NCBI RefSeq assembly: GCF_002176815.1
Contig: NZ_CP021648.1
Span: forward strand, 2,736,001 to 2,800,000
Direction of reading: 5' to 3'
Source of the DNA: Acidovorax sp. T1
GTDB lineage: Bacteria; Pseudomonadota; Gammaproteobacteria; Burkholderiales; Burkholderiaceae_C
Length of the DNA: 64,000 nt
Part shown: piece after piece, positions 14,989 to 25,867 of the stretch
How the letters are laid out: every line of letters starts with the position of its first letter
Position numbering within the stretch: the first letter of the stretch is position 1
The notes under the pieces: generated by a model
What the model saw: only the letters and a program-made list of their open reading frames with translations
Databases searched by the model: none
What the model was told of the DNA's origin: nothing
Position numbers and translations under genes: made by a program

Positions 14989-16437
14989 TCACGCGGGGCC
15001 ACCTTGCTGCGAGGCATCCGCTGCCAGCAGCGCAAACCGCATGGCGATGCACAGCCCGCCCAGCACCGAGGCGTGGGCGCTGATCTCGCCATGGTGCGCC
15101 TCAACAATGCGGCGGCTAATGGCCAGGCCCAGGCCCGCCCCGCCGCTGGCGCGGTTGCGCGAGGCCTCGACGCGGTAAAAGCGGTCAAAAAGGCGCGGCA
15201 GGTGCTCGGGCGCAACGCCAGGGGCCGAGTCGCAGAACTCCACCACAACGGCGCTGCCTTCGCACCGGGCCGCCACGCGCAGCGTGCCGCCTGCATCGGT
15301 GTAGCGCACCGCGTTTTCGAGCAGGTTGCCAAAGAGCTGCCCCAGCCGGCGCGCATCGGCGGCCACCACCAGCGCCCGGGCATCGAGCCGCAGCTCCAGC
15401 GCAATGCCGGCTTCGGCCAGGCGCGAACGAAACGATGCCAGGCTGGCCTGCAACACGCCGGCCAGGTCCACCGGCACGGGCCGGTGCGTCATGGCGCCAG
15501 CGTCGGCCAGCGACAGGTCATACAGGTCGCAGACCAGCTTGTTGAGCGTAGCCACTTCGGCCTGCAGCGAATGCAGCGACTGCCGCGTCATCGGGCGCAC
15601 CCCGTCTTCCAGAGCTTCCAGTTCGCCATTGAGCACCCCGAGCGGCGTACGCAGCTCGTGCGAGATGTCGGCCATGAAATCGCGCCGCATCTGCTCGTTG
15701 CGCTCCAGCGCGACCGCCAGGCGGTTGAAGTCGCGGGCCAGTTGGCCAACCTCGTCGTGCGAGGCCATGTCCACGCGCGTGGCGTAGTCGCCAGCCGCCA
15801 GCCGGTGCGTGGCCTCGGCCACCTGCCGCACCGGGCGCAGCAATGCGCTCGCGGCCCACAGGGCGATCAGGGCCGCCAGCAACACCGACACCGCGCCCAT
15901 GGTCCAGCTGGCGCGGAACTGGCTTTGCGCGAAACGCACGTCGCCGGCGGCGCTCACGGTTTCGAACGGCGCGATGGCCACCCAGCCGACCGTGGTGCCG
16001 TTTACCTGCAGCGGCCAGCGCGGCGACTGGGGCCGCACATCGGGATGGCCCACGACGAACTGCATTTCGGCATCGAGCAACGTGGCGCGCAACAGGGCAC
16101 CGGTCAGGTCAGAGGGTTGGCGCGCACCCGGGCTGGCAAGGCTGGGCTGCAGTTCGTCCGGCCCCACCGCCGGCCGGAAAAGCCGGAACCAGCCGGGCCG
16201 GTCATTGCGCACGAAGTCCCAGCTGGCGCCATGGGCCAGGTAAGCCTCGACGATGCGCGGACGCGCGGCCTCCAGCCGCTCGCCGGCCAACTCGTTGATG
16301 TAGCCCAGAAACCCCCTGCTGAAACTCCACTGGGCCGCCAATGTCATCGCCATGACCACAAAGACGGCCGTGGCCAGCACGGCCAGAAACAGCTTGGCCG
16401 TGATGCCGGGTTTGAGACGGAGCAAGGCAGGTGACAC
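14989..16437 (-). CDS. baeS: Sensor histidine kinase (BaeS-like)
   Basis: The 482-residue inner-membrane kinase has a transmembrane segment at about residues 12-34, a periplasmic sensor of about 130 residues and a second membrane segment near 178-200. A HAMP domain follows, then an H-box DISHELRTPLG, and an ATPase domain with NLLENAVRYTD and GGAGLGLAISRR. It would phosphorylate the adjacent BaeR-like regulator in response to envelope stress. Translation appears to begin at GTG 16437. It is divergent from the RND pump genes, the usual arrangement for a BaeSR-controlled efflux system. Confidence 0.88.
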   Translation of the reverse strand: MSPALLRLKPGITAKLFLAVLATAVFVVMAMTLAAQWSFSRGFLGYINELAGERLEAARPRIVEAYLAHGASWDFVRNDRPGWFRLFRPAVGPDELQPSLASPGARQPSDLTGALLRATLLDAEMQFVVGHPDVRPQSPRWPLQVNGTTVGWVAIAPFETVSAAGDVRFAQSQFRASWTMGAVSVLLAALIALWAASALLRPVRQVAEATHRLAAGDYATRVDMASHDEVGQLARDFNRLAVALERNEQMRRDFMADISHELRTPLGVLNGELEALEDGVRPMTRQSLHSLQAEVATLNKLVCDLYDLSLADAGAMTHRPVPVDLAGVLQASLASFRSRLAEAGIALELRLDARALVVAADARRLGQLFGNLLENAVRYTDAGGTLRVAARCEGSAVVVEFCDSAPGVAPEHLPRLFDRFYRVEASRNRASGGAGLGLAISRRIVEAHHGEISAHASVLGGLCIAMRFALLAADASQQGGPA

Positions 16438-16652
16438 GTTGGAAAGGAGATGGGCCGCAGCAACGGCGGCGGGCGCAGCGCATGAATTAAAGCACCGCCG
16501 GCGCCCCGGAGCGCGCCATATCCCCAGGCACCGCAGACTTCCAAGTTCCTCCTACTTTTTGCGTCAGAATGTTTCGCAACCAAGGACCGCGCGAGCCCAT
16601 GACACCTCTTTTTCCAGAACACCTGCCTGCCTCCACGCTGACCCCCTGCTCC

Positions 16653-17909
16653 ATGCCCCTGCACACTTCCCGTTCTTCCCGCCGGCTGGCCGTGGCCACC
16701 TTGGCGGGCCTGGCATTGGTGGTGGGCGCCTGCTCTGACAAGACGGCGCCTGCAGCGCCCAAGGGACCGGCCGAAGTGGGCGTGGTCACCCTGCAACCCG
16801 AGCGCCAGACCGTCACCACCGAGTTGCCCGGCCGCACCAGCGCCTTCCTGAGCGCCGAAATCCGCCCGCAGGTGGGCGGCATCGTGCAGCAGCGGCTGTT
16901 CACCGAAGGCGCGCAGGTCAAGGCAGGCCAGGCGCTGTACCAGCTCGATGCCTCGGGCTTTCAGGTGGCGCTGGCCAGCGCCGAGGCCTCGGTGGCCAAG
17001 GCGCAGGCCGGAGTGGGCACGGCCGAGGTCAACGCCCGGCGCAATGCCGAGCTGGTCAAAATCGACGCCATCAGCCGGCAGGTGTATGACGACAGCCAGG
17101 CCGCCGTGGTGCAGGCCCGCTCCGACCTGGCCGTGGCCCGCGCCGCACTGGACAACGCCCGCATCAACCTGGGCTACACGCGCATCAAGGCGCCCATTTC
17201 AGGCCGCACCACCACCTCCACGGTCACGCCGGGTGCACTGGTCACGGCCAACCAGGCTGCTGCGCTCACCACCATTTCGCAGCTCGATCCGCTGTATGTG
17301 GATGTCACCCAGTCCAGCACCGAGGTGCTGCGCCTGAAAAGCGACCTGGCGCGCGGGCGCATCCAAAAAAGCGGCCAGGCCGAGGCGGCCATCACACTGC
17401 AACTGGAGGATGGCAGCCGCTACCCCCACCCCGGCAAGCTGCAGTTTGCCGGCGTGAGCGTGAACCCCGGCACCGGCGCCGTGACGCTGCGCGCCGTGGT
17501 GCCCAACCCCGACGGTCTGCTCATGCCTGGCATGTATGTGCGCGCGGTGCTCGAAACCGGCATCAACGAACAGGCGCTGCTGGTGCCCCAGCAGGGCGTG
17601 AACCGCGACACGGCGGGCAATGCCAGCGTGCTGCTGGTCAATGCGGACAACAAGATCGAACGGCGCAAGATTGCGGTGGAAGCGGCGGTGGGCAACCGCT
17701 GGCTGGTGGGCAGCGGGCTGGCGGCCGGCGATCGCGTGGTGGTGGATGGCTTTCAGCGCATCAAGCCCGGCGATGCCGTGAAGCCGACCGAGGTGGCACC
17801 CAAGCCGATGGCGGCGACCAGCGCTGCCACCGCAACGCCAACGCCAACGCCAACGCCCGCGCCCGCGCCCGCGCCTGCCCCCGCCACGGCCGCATCGGCC
17901 GCACGCTAA
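16653..17909 (+). CDS. mexA: RND efflux periplasmic adaptor (MexA/AcrA-like)
   Basis: This 418-residue lipoprotein links the inner-membrane pump to the outer-membrane channel. From the ATG at 16653 it has a standard lipoprotein signal with lipobox LVVGAC (C27). In-frame ATGs at 16599 and 16569 would give over-long signals. AcrA-family blocks follow: PGRTSAFLSAEIRPQVGGIV, a coiled hairpin with NARRNAELVKIDAIS, and INLGYTRIKAPISGR. The C-terminus ends in a Thr-Pro/Ala-Pro tail encoded by hexanucleotide repeats. It is first in the pump operon, 13 bp before the transporter gene. Confidence 0.9.
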   Translation: MPLHTSRSSRRLAVATLAGLALVVGACSDKTAPAAPKGPAEVGVVTLQPERQTVTTELPGRTSAFLSAEIRPQVGGIVQQRLFTEGAQVKAGQALYQLDASGFQVALASAEASVAKAQAGVGTAEVNARRNAELVKIDAISRQVYDDSQAAVVQARSDLAVARAALDNARINLGYTRIKAPISGRTTTSTVTPGALVTANQAAALTTISQLDPLYVDVTQSSTEVLRLKSDLARGRIQKSGQAEAAITLQLEDGSRYPHPGKLQFAGVSVNPGTGAVTLRAVVPNPDGLLMPGMYVRAVLETGINEQALLVPQQGVNRDTAGNASVLLVNADNKIERRKIAVEAAVGNRWLVGSGLAAGDRVVVDGFQRIKPGDAVKPTEVAPKPMAATSAATATPTPTPTPAPAPAPAPATAASAAR

Positions 17910-17922
17910 GGGCCCGCCCGCC

Positions 17923-20900
17923 ATGGCACAGTTCTTCATCAACCGACCCATCTTCGCGTGGGTCATCGCCATCATCATCATGCTGGCCGGCGCCATGTCC
18001 ATCAAGACATTGCCGCTGGAGCAATACCCCGACATCGCGCCGCCGCGGGTGTCGATCAGCGCCCTGTACACCGGCGCGTCGGCCAAGACCGTGGAAGAGT
18101 CGGTCACGCAGGTGATCGAGCAGCAACTCAAGGGCCTCGATAACCTGATCTACATGGGCTCGACCAGCGATGCCTCGGGCAGCTCGCGCACCACGCTCAC
18201 CTTCAACGCCGGCACCAACATCGACGTGGCCCAGGTGCAGGTGCAAAACAAGCTGCAGCAGGCCATGTCGCGCCTGCCGCCAGCCGTGCAAAGCCGGGGG
18301 GTCACCGTCACCAAGGGCGGCAACGACTACCTGATGATCATCACCTTCACCTCGCCCGACCCCAGCGTGTCGCAGGTGGACATTGGTGACTATATTTCCA
18401 GCAACCTGGTGGACGTGATCAGCCGCATTGACGGCGTGGGCGACGTGCTCACGCTGGGCACCGGCTACGCCATGCGCGTGTGGCTCGACCCGGGCAAGCT
18501 CGAAAAATACGCACTCATGCCGTCCGACATCGGCAGCGCCATCAACGCGCAGAACGCACAGGTGTCGGCCGGCCAGCTCGGTGCCCTGCCCGCCGTGGGC
18601 GAGCAGCAACTCAACGCCACCATCACGGCGCGCAGCAAGCTGCAAACCAAGGAAGAGTTCGAGCAGATCGTGCTCAAGTCCACCACCGACGGCGCCGCTG
18701 TGCGCCTGAAAGACGTGGCGCGCATCGAGCTGGGTGCAGAAAACCTCACCATCACCTCGCGCCTGAACGGCCAGCCCGGCGCCGGCATGGGGGTGGTGCT
18801 GGCTGATGGCGCCAACGCCATGGCCGTGGCCGAGGCCGTGAACGCCAAGATCGCCGAGCTGCAGCCCTTCTTCCCCTACCAGCTCAAGCCCTTTACCAGT
18901 TACGACACCACGCCATTTGTCAGCGCCTCCATCGACGAGGTGGTCAAGGCCCTGATCGAGGCCATGCTGCTGGTGGTGCTGGTGATGTATGTCTTTTTGC
19001 AGAACTTCCGCGCCACGCTGATCCCGGCGATTGCCGTGCCCGTGGTGCTGCTGGGCACCTTTGGCGTGCTGTCGGCGGCCGGCTTTTCGATCAACACCCT
19101 GACCATGTTCGGCCTGGTGCTGGCCATTGGCCTGCTGGTGGACGACGCCATCGTGGTGGTGGAAAACGTCGAGCGCGTGATGAGCGAGGAAGGCCTGTCG
19201 CCCAAGGAGGCCACGCGCAAATCGATGGCCGAGATCACGCCGGCCCTGGTGGGCATTGCGCTCACGCTGTCGGCGGTGTTCATCCCGATGGCGTTCTTCG
19301 GCGGCTCCACCGGCGTCATCTACCGGCAGTTTTCCATCACCATCGTGTCGGCCATGGTGCTGTCGGTGCTGGTGGCCCTGACGCTCACGCCCGCGCTGTG
19401 CGCCACCTTGCTCAAACCCATTGCCAAGGGGCAGCACAGCCCGTTTGGCGCACCGCGCAAGGGCATTGCAGGCTGGATCGACCGCTTTTTTGTCGGCTTC
19501 AACCACCGCTTTGACCGCACGGCCGACCGCTACCAGCGCGGCGTGGGTGGCGTGGTGCGCCGGGGCAAACGCATGATGCTGGTGTATGTGCTGATCTGCG
19601 CCGGCATGGCGGTGCTGTTCCTGCGCCTGCCCACCTCGTTTTTGCCCAATGAAGACCAGGGCGCGGTGTCGGTGCAGATCACCTTGCCGCCGGGCTCGTC
19701 CAACGCCCGCCTGCAGGCCGTGATGGCGCAGGTGCAAAAGTACTTTGCCGCCCAGCCCGATGTGATCAGCTTCAACTCGATCACCGGCTCCAGCGGCGAC
19801 CAGAGCTCGGCGCGCGGCTTTGTGCGGCTGACCAACTGGAGCCAGCGCACGCGCCCCGACCAAAGCGCGGACGCCATCGCCCGCAAGGCCACCAAGGACC
19901 TGGCCACCATCCGCGATGCGCGCATTTTCGTGCTGCTGCCGCCCGCCGTGCGCGGGCTGGGGGCCAATGCGGGCTTCAACTTCCAACTCAAGGATTTGAA
20001 CGGCCTGGGCCACGATGCGTTGGTGGCCGCGCGCGACAAGGTGCTCGAATTGGCAGCCCAGCGCCCCGAACTGAGCAACACGCGCAGCACCAACCTCGAT
20101 GACACCGCGCAGCTGGGCGTGGACATTGACGACAGCAAGGCCGGCGCCCTGGGCCTGGCCACGGCGGACGTGAACAACACCCTGTCGAGCGCGCTGGGCG
20201 GCACCTATGTGAATGACTTTCTCAACAAGGGGCGCGTCAAGCGGGTTTACATGCAGGGCGACGCACCCTTTCGCATGCTGCCGCAGGACGTGGCGCCCTG
20301 GACGGTGCGCAACAACCAGGGGCAGATGGTGCCGTTCTCGGCGTTTTCGAGCACCCGCTGGACCTATGGCTCGCCCCAGCTGCAGCGCTACAACGGCAGC
20401 CCCAGCTACGAGTTCGTGGGCAATGCGGCGGCGGGCGTGAGTTCGGGCGCAGCCATGGCGGCGGTCGAAAACATCATGAAGGAAATGCCCCCGGGCATTG
20501 GCTACGAGTGGACCGGCGCCTCGTTCCAGGAGCGGCTGTCGGGCTCGCAGGCGCCGCTGCTGTATGCGGTGTCGATTCTGTTCGTGTTCCTGTGCCTGGC
20601 GGCGCTGTACGAAAGCTGGTCGGTGCCGTTCTCGGTCATTTTGGTGGTGCCGCTGGGCATTGTCGGAGCGCTGCTGGGCATCGGGTTTCGGGGACTGTCG
20701 AACGACGTGTACTTTCAGGTGGGGCTGCTCACCACCGTGGGGCTTTCATCCAAGAACGCCATTTTGATCGTCGAGTTCGCCACCCAGCTGCAGGCCCAGG
20801 GCAGAAGCGTGGTCGACGCCACGCTGGAGTCCGTGCGCCTGCGGCTGCGGCCCATCTTGATGACCTCGCTGGCGTTTGGTTTTGGCGTGCTGCCCCTGGC

Positions 20901-21081
20901 CCTGGGCAGCGGCGCGGGGGCCGGCGGGCGCCAGGCCATTGGCACGGCCGTGCTGGGCGGCATGATTTCTGCCACCGTGCTGGGTATCTTTTTTGTACCG
21001 GTGTTCTTTGTCCTGATTCGCGGTTATTTTGCCGACCGCAAGGCCAAGCAGCCTGCCAACGAACCCGGAGCCCCCGCATGA
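17923..21081 (+). CDS. mexB: RND multidrug efflux transporter (MexB/AcrB-like)
   Basis: The 1052-residue HAE-1 family proton-driven exporter is full length. It begins [20 protein letters not shown]. The proton-relay aspartates are in [16 protein letters not shown] (about residues 403-418), and [14 protein letters not shown] lies near the C-terminus. Two large periplasmic loops flank the membrane bundle as expected. The stop overlaps the next gene's start (ATGA). With its neighbours it forms a complete tripartite pump; substrates (drugs, dyes, solvents) cannot be told from sequence. The divergent two-component genes probably regulate it. Confidence 0.95.
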   Translation: MAQFFINRPIFAWVIAIIIMLAGAMSIKTLPLEQYPDIAPPRVSISALYTGASAKTVEESVTQVIEQQLKGLDNLIYMGSTSDASGSSRTTLTFNAGTNIDVAQVQVQNKLQQAMSRLPPAVQSRGVTVTKGGNDYLMIITFTSPDPSVSQVDIGDYISSNLVDVISRIDGVGDVLTLGTGYAMRVWLDPGKLEKYALMPSDIGSAINAQNAQVSAGQLGALPAVGEQQLNATITARSKLQTKEEFEQIVLKSTTDGAAVRLKDVARIELGAENLTITSRLNGQPGAGMGVVLADGANAMAVAEAVNAKIAELQPFFPYQLKPFTSYDTTPFVSASIDEVVKALIEAMLLVVLVMYVFLQNFRATLIPAIAVPVVLLGTFGVLSAAGFSINTLTMFGLVLAIGLLVDDAIVVVENVERVMSEEGLSPKEATRKSMAEITPALVGIALTLSAVFIPMAFFGGSTGVIYRQFSITIVSAMVLSVLVALTLTPALCATLLKPIAKGQHSPFGAPRKGIAGWIDRFFVGFNHRFDRTADRYQRGVGGVVRRGKRMMLVYVLICAGMAVLFLRLPTSFLPNEDQGAVSVQITLPPGSSNARLQAVMAQVQKYFAAQPDVISFNSITGSSGDQSSARGFVRLTNWSQRTRPDQSADAIARKATKDLATIRDARIFVLLPPAVRGLGANAGFNFQLKDLNGLGHDALVAARDKVLELAAQRPELSNTRSTNLDDTAQLGVDIDDSKAGALGLATADVNNTLSSALGGTYVNDFLNKGRVKRVYMQGDAPFRMLPQDVAPWTVRNNQGQMVPFSAFSSTRWTYGSPQLQRYNGSPSYEFVGNAAAGVSSGAAMAAVENIMKEMPPGIGYEWTGASFQERLSGSQAPLLYAVSILFVFLCLAALYESWSVPFSVILVVPLGIVGALLGIGFRGLSNDVYFQVGLLTTVGLSSKNAILIVEFATQLQAQGRSVVDATLESVRLRLRPILMTSLAFGFGVLPLALGSGAGAGGRQAIGTAVLGGMISATVLGIFFVPVFFVLIRGYFADRKAKQPANEPGAPA

Positions 21082-22604
21082 GCCGCACCCCTACCCTGCT
21101 GACAATGCTGGCACTGGCGGGCTGCACCAGCCTGGCACCAGACTATGCGCGCCCCACGCTGCCCGTGCCAGCCACGCTGGCCGCCACGAACGGAGCGGAA
21201 GGCACCGCACTGGCGCCCGAGACCGGCCCCATGGGCTGGCAGGAATTTCTGCAGGAGCCGCGCCTGCGCGAGTTGGTGGCGCTGGCGCTGCAGAACAACC
21301 GCGACCTGCGCGTGGCGGTGCTGGCCATCGAGAAGGCCCGCGCGCAATACGGCGTGGAGCAGTCCAACCGTTTCCCTGCCGTGGGCGCCACCGGCGCCGG
21401 CACCCGCACGCGCACGGCCGCGGACCTGACCACCAGCGGCCGCTCGCCTACCAGCAGCCAGTACAGCGCGCAGCTCGGGTTCAGCAGCTACGAGATCGAC
21501 CTGTTTGGCCGGGTGAAGAACCTCAATGAGGCCGCGCTGCAAGAGTTTTTGCGCACCACCGAAAACCGCCGCAGCGTGCAGCTGAGCCTGGTGGCCGAGG
21601 TGACCAATGCCTGGCTCACGCTGGACGCCGATGGCCGGCGCCTGCAACTGGCGCAAGACACCTTGCGCAGCCGCCAGAAGTCGTACGAGCTGACAGAGCG
21701 CAGCTACGAACTGGGCGCCGCCTCGGGCCTGACGCTGGCGCAAACCCAGACCACCGTGGACGCCGCCCGCGCCGATGTGGCCACCTTCACCAGCCAGGTG
21801 GCGCGCGACCGCAATGCGCTGGCCCTGCTGGCCGGCGCGCCGGTACCTGCGGCCCTGCTGCCCGATGGCGCAAACCCGGCAACCGTGGCGCCAGAGGCGT
21901 CGCCCGCCCAGGCCACGCCGGCGCCGGCAACAACGTCGGCGGCATCCACCCCCCGCCTCGCGGAGCCCGCCGCCACTTTGCTGGCGGTGCCGGCCGATCT
22001 GCCCTCGTCGGTGCTGCTCAACCGCCCCGACGTGCGCGCCGCCGAGTACACGCTGCGCGGCGCGTACGCCAGCATTGGCGCGGCCCGCGCCGCGTTCTTC
22101 CCCAGCATCACGCTCACGGCGTCGGCGGGCACCGCCAGCAACGCACTGTCGGGCCTGTTCGACGGCGGCAACGGCACCTGGAGTTTTGCGCCGCAGATCC
22201 GCCTGCCCATCTTTGATGCGGGCCGCAACCGCGCCAACCTCCAGATCGCCGAAACCGCGCGCGACACCGCCCTGGCCCAATACGACAAGGCCGTGCAAAC
22301 CGCATTCCGTGAAGTGGCCGATGCCCTGGCCGACCGCGCCACGCTGGCCGAGCGCCTGCAGGCCCAGCAATCGCTGCAAGCGGCCACGCTGAAAGCGCTG
22401 CAGTTGTCCGAAGCACGCTACCGCCTGGGCGCCGACAGCTACCTGCCCGTGCTGGACGCCCAGCGCTCGCTGTACACCGCGCAGCAAACCCTGATTGGAC
22501 TGGCGCTGGCCGAGCAGGCCAACCGCATCACGCTGTACAAGGTGCTGGGAGGCAACTGGACCGACACCGCCACGGATGACAGCGCCCCGGTGCCCGGCAC
22601 CTGA
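21078..22604 (+). CDS. oprM: Outer-membrane efflux channel lipoprotein (OprM-like)
   Basis: This 508-residue TolC-family channel starts at the ATG overlapping the transporter stop, with GGAG 7 nt upstream. It is a lipoprotein (lipobox LALAGC, C16) with duplicated outer-membrane factor repeats, including [20 protein letters not shown] and [14 protein letters not shown]. An unusual Ala/Pro/Thr-rich insert (about residues 270-310, [17 protein letters not shown]) sits between the two halves and is longer than in typical OprM. It completes the pump. No clear terminator follows before the nitrate leader. Confidence 0.92.
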   Translation: MSRTPTLLTMLALAGCTSLAPDYARPTLPVPATLAATNGAEGTALAPETGPMGWQEFLQEPRLRELVALALQNNRDLRVAVLAIEKARAQYGVEQSNRFPAVGATGAGTRTRTAADLTTSGRSPTSSQYSAQLGFSSYEIDLFGRVKNLNEAALQEFLRTTENRRSVQLSLVAEVTNAWLTLDADGRRLQLAQDTLRSRQKSYELTERSYELGAASGLTLAQTQTTVDAARADVATFTSQVARDRNALALLAGAPVPAALLPDGANPATVAPEASPAQATPAPATTSAASTPRLAEPAATLLAVPADLPSSVLLNRPDVRAAEYTLRGAYASIGAARAAFFPSITLTASAGTASNALSGLFDGGNGTWSFAPQIRLPIFDAGRNRANLQIAETARDTALAQYDKAVQTAFREVADALADRATLAERLQAQQSLQAATLKALQLSEARYRLGADSYLPVLDAQRSLYTAQQTLIGLALAEQANRITLYKVLGGNWTDTATDDSAPVPGT

Positions 22605-22634
22605 ATCAGGTGCGCGAAGGTTTCTGGCGCCTCG

Positions 22635-22650
22635 TGGTGCACATGCACCA
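22635..22650. promoter_or_regulatory. Palindrome with NtrC-like half-sites upstream of nirB
   Basis: TGGTGCA-CA-TGCACCA has two half-sites resembling NtrC boxes but with inverted order and a 2-nt gap. It lies about 150 bp upstream of the sigma-54 promoter, a normal enhancer distance. The assignment is tentative. Confidence 0.3.
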
Positions 22651-22699
22651 AGCTGGCCCAACCGCCACGCAGGCCTTGCACCGGCAATGCATGCCCGTT

Positions 22700-22770
22700 T
22701 TTCACATTAGCTACATTATTGATAGCTATTAGCGCTTTATACATAAGCGCTACAACCCTATTTCACCAAA
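22700..22770 (-). repeat. Dispersed AGCGC palindromic repeat
   Basis: TGATAGCTATTAGCGCTTTA then ATAAGCGCTACAACCCTATTT is a reverse-orientation copy directly upstream of the nirB sigma-54 promoter. Confidence 0.8.
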
Positions 22771-22790
22771 AACATCCATTTCCACCATCG

Positions 22791-22807
22791 CTGGCACAAG
22801 CCTTGCA
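22791..22807 (+). promoter_or_regulatory. Sigma-54 (-24/-12) promoter of the nir/nas operon
   Basis: CTGGCAC-N5-TTGCA with GG (22793-22794) and GC (22805-22806) exactly 10 bases apart repeats the element before nrtA. The predicted start near 22818 coincides with the first leader hairpin. Confidence 0.8.
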
Positions 22808-22818
22808 TCACCCTGGGC

Positions 22819-22940
22819 GTGGCCGAGGTAGGCCACATGGTTGGCCCGGTGCAATGGCGTGTTGGGCTGACGAAGACGATGGCGTCCCTGCGAGTGTTGG
22901 CTACCAAGCCAGCGCACCGTGCGGACGCCTTTTTGTTTTT
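22819..22940 (+). promoter_or_regulatory. NasT-responsive attenuator leader of the nir/nas operon
   Basis: Hairpin 1 (22819-22836) is GTGGCC/GGCCAC with loop GAGGTA. After 4 nt, hairpin 2 (22841-22870) closes on loop AATGGC (A1, G4). A terminator follows, GGCGTCC (22881-22887) pairing with GGACGCC (22923-22929) before TTTTTGTTTTT. Order, linker length and the AAnGGC loop match the nrtA leader. Hairpin 2 here relies on several G-U pairs. Confidence 0.7.
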
Positions 22941-22963
22941 CCGAAACGCCTACGGGGGTCACG

Positions 22964-25036
22964 ATGAAAAAATCCAGGCTGGTGATGGTGGGGAACGGCA
23001 TGGCCGGTGTGCGCACGCTCGAAGAGCTGCTCAAAATTGCGCCCGACCTGTACGACATCACGGTATTCGGCGCCGAGCCGCACCCCAACTACAACCGCAT
23101 CCTGCTGTCGCCCGTGCTGGCGGGCGAGCAGACCATCGACGAGATCATCCTGAACGACTGGCAGTGGTATGCCGACCACCACATCACGCTGCACACCGGC
23201 TTCACCGTGACCGACGTGGACCGCGTGCGCCGCATCGTCCATGCCACCAATGCAGCAGGCGAAACCATTACTGCCGAATACGACCGCCTCATCATCGCCA
23301 CCGGCTCCAACCCCTTCATCCTGCCCATCCCCGGCAAAGACCTGCAGGGCGTGCTGGCCTATCGCGACATCGCCGACACCCAGGCCATGATCGACGCCGC
23401 CGCCACCTACAAGCATGCTGTGGTGATCGGCGGCGGCCTGCTGGGCCTGGAGGCCGCCAACGGCCTCATGAAGCGCGGAATGCAGGTGACCGTGGTGCAT
23501 GTGGGCGACTGGCTGATGGAGCGCCAGCTGGACGACGTGGCCGGCAAGATGCTGCAAAAGTCGCTGCAAGAGCGCGGCATGCAGTTCTTGATGAAAGCGC
23601 AGACCCAAGAGCTGGTGGGCAACGCCGAGGGCCGCGTGGCCAGCGTCAAGTTCAAGGACGGCACCGAGGTGCCCGCCGACCTGGTGGTGATGGCCGTGGG
23701 CATCCGCCCCAACACCGCTCTGGCCGAGAAGATGCGCCTGCATGTCAACCGAGGTATTGTGGTGAGCGACACGCTGCAGACCACCACCGACGCCCGCATC
23801 TACGCCGTAGGTGAATGCGCCGCGCACCGGGGCATTGCCTATGGCCTGGTAGCCCCGCTGTTTGAGCAAGGCAAGGTGCTGGCCAACCATTTGGCCGAAT
23901 TCGGCATTGGCCGCTACCAGGGCTCGCTCACGTCCACCAAGCTCAAGGTGACGGGCATCGATCTGTTCAGCGCGGGCGACTTCCAGGGCGGCGAGAACAC
24001 CGAAGAGATCGTGATGAGCGACCCCTTTGGCGGCGTGTACAAAAAGCTGGTCATCAAGGACGACAAGCTGGTGGGCGCCTGCCTGTATGGCGACACGGTG
24101 GACGGCAGCTGGTACTTCAAGCTGCTGCGCGATGGCCGCAGCGTGACCGACATCCGCGACAAGCTGATGTTTGGCGAATCGCACCTGGGCGACACCGGCC
24201 ACCAGGGCCAGAGCAAGGCCGCCGCCATGGCCGACACCGACGAGGTCTGCGGCTGCAACGGCGTGACCAAGGGCGCCATCTGCAAGGCCATCAAGGACAA
24301 GGGCCTGTTCACGCTGGATGAAGTGCGCAAGCACACAAAGGCCAGCGCGAGCTGCGGCTCGTGCACGGGCCTGGTGGAGCAGATCATCATGTTCACCGCC
24401 GGCGGCGACTACAGCGCCACGCCCAAGACCAAGGCCATGTGCGGCTGCACCGACCACGGCCACCAGGCCGTGCGCGACGCGATCCGCGCCAACAAGCTGC
24501 TGCGCATCGCGGACGTGTTCGCCTTTCTCGAATGGAAGACGCCCAACGGCTGCGCCAGCTGCCGCCCGGCCGTCAACTACTACCTCATCAGCACCTGGCC
24601 CAAGGACGCCAAGGACGACCCACAAAGCCGCGCCATCAACGAGCGCAGCCACGCCAACATCCAGAAAGACGGTACCTACAGCGTGATCCCGCGCATGTGG
24701 GGGGGAGAGACCACGGCCAACGAGCTGCGCCGCATTGCCGACGCGGTGGACAAGTACAACATCCCCACCATCAAGGTCACGGGCGGCCAGCGCATCGATT
24801 TGCTGGGCGTGAAGAAGGAAGACCTGCAGGCCGTCTGGAAGGACATCGGCATGCCCAGCGGCCACGCCTATGCCAAGGCCCTGCGCACGGTGAAGACCTG
24901 CGTGGGCAGCGAGTGGTGCCGGATGGGCACGCAGGACAGCACGCAGATGGGCAAGGACCTGGAGCGCGCCATGTGGCGCATGTATGCACCGCACAAGGTG
25001 AAGTTTGCGGTGAGCGGCTGCCCGCGCAACTGCGCC
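22964..25036 (+). pseudogene. nirB: NADH-dependent nitrite reductase large subunit NirB, 5' part (interrupted)
   Basis: The first 691 codons of NirB begin at ATG 22964, with GGGGG upstream. The FAD/NADH domain (VMVGNGMAGVRTLEELL, VVIGGGLLGLEAANGL), two BFD-like [2Fe-2S] cysteine sets (CGCNGVTKGAI, ASCGSCTGL, CASCRPAVNYY) and most of the siroheme/[4Fe-4S] domain (TCVGSEWCRMG, SGCPRNCA) are present. An IS21-family element is inserted directly after CPRNCA. Translation runs on for 24 foreign residues and stops. The flavin half might still fold, but the siroheme domain is truncated, so nitrite reduction is not expected. Confidence 0.92.
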
Positions 25037-25102
25037 CCCGATGGCCAGGTCAAATTCCCCCACCCTTGGCCACCCCAAATTCCCCCAGGCAGGACGGTCG
25101 GA

Positions 25103-25867
25103 TTATGACGACTCGGGTGTGATGGCGATGCGTGCAGCGGCCTCCTTGAGGCGGTAGCTCTTGCCCTCGAACTCCAGCATCGCGCAGCGGTGCATGAGGC
25201 GATCCAGGATGGTGCTGGCCATGGTGGCGTCGCCGAGGTATTTGCCCCAGTCCTGCACCACGCGGTTGGACGTGATGAGAACAGCGCGGCGCAGCTTGTA
25301 GCGCTGGTGCACGATGGCCTGTAGGACTTCAGCGGCATGCTCGCTGATGCGTCTGGCCAGGAACAGGTCATCGAGGACGAGCAGGTCCGGCGCGACCCAG
25401 TCCTTGAGCAGCTCGGTGCGCTCTGCCGTAGTGGCCAGCGCGTAACGGGCGAACTCGGTGTCGGCTTCCAGGTAACGCACGTCATAGCCCTGCAGCGTGG
25501 CCTGGTAGGCCACGGCCTTGGCCACATGGCTCTTGCCGGTGCCCGGCTTGCCGATGATCAGCGCGTTGGCCCCCTCGCCGATGAACTTCAGGGTGTGCAA
25601 CTCGAAGCAGGCGCTGCGCGGCAGCTTCGGGTTGAAACGCCAGTCGAAGTCAGCCAGCGAGGGGCGCTCATCCAGACCCGAGCGCTTGAAGCGGCGCTCG
25701 GTCAGGCGAGAGCGCCGGCGGTCCAGCTCGTCTTGCAGCATGGCGGCGAAGGTCTCCAGGAAAGGCTGCTGGGCGGCCTGGGCCTGCATCACGCGGGTGG
25801 ACAGGGTCTCGGCGATGCCGGACAGGCGCAGCTCGCGCAGCGCGCGTTCGATCTCGATCATGTTCAT
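25103..25867 (-). CDS. istB: IS21 helper ATPase IstB (internal start within the fused frame)
   Basis: From the ATG at 25867, preceded by GGGAG, this frame gives the standard 254-residue IstB AAA+ ATPase: Walker A IIGKPGTGKSHVAKA and Walker B PDLLVLDDL. IstB assembles on DNA and stimulates the transposase. The internal ribosome-binding site suggests that free IstB is also made in addition to any IstA-IstB fusion. Confidence 0.85.
   Translation of the reverse strand: MNMIEIERALRELRLSGIAETLSTRVMQAQAAQQPFLETFAAMLQDELDRRRSRLTERRFKRSGLDERPSLADFDWRFNPKLPRSACFELHTLKFIGEGANALIIGKPGTGKSHVAKAVAYQATLQGYDVRYLEADTEFARYALATTAERTELLKDWVAPDLLVLDDLFLARRISEHAAEVLQAIVHQRYKLRRAVLITSNRVVQDWGKYLGDATMASTILDRLMHRCAMLEFEGKSYRLKEAAARIAITPESS

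Noticed and set aside
22901..25078. A 725-codon open frame antisense to nirB
   Set aside because: Composition is Val/His/Leu-rich with no recognisable domain, while the plus strand encodes unmistakable NirB.
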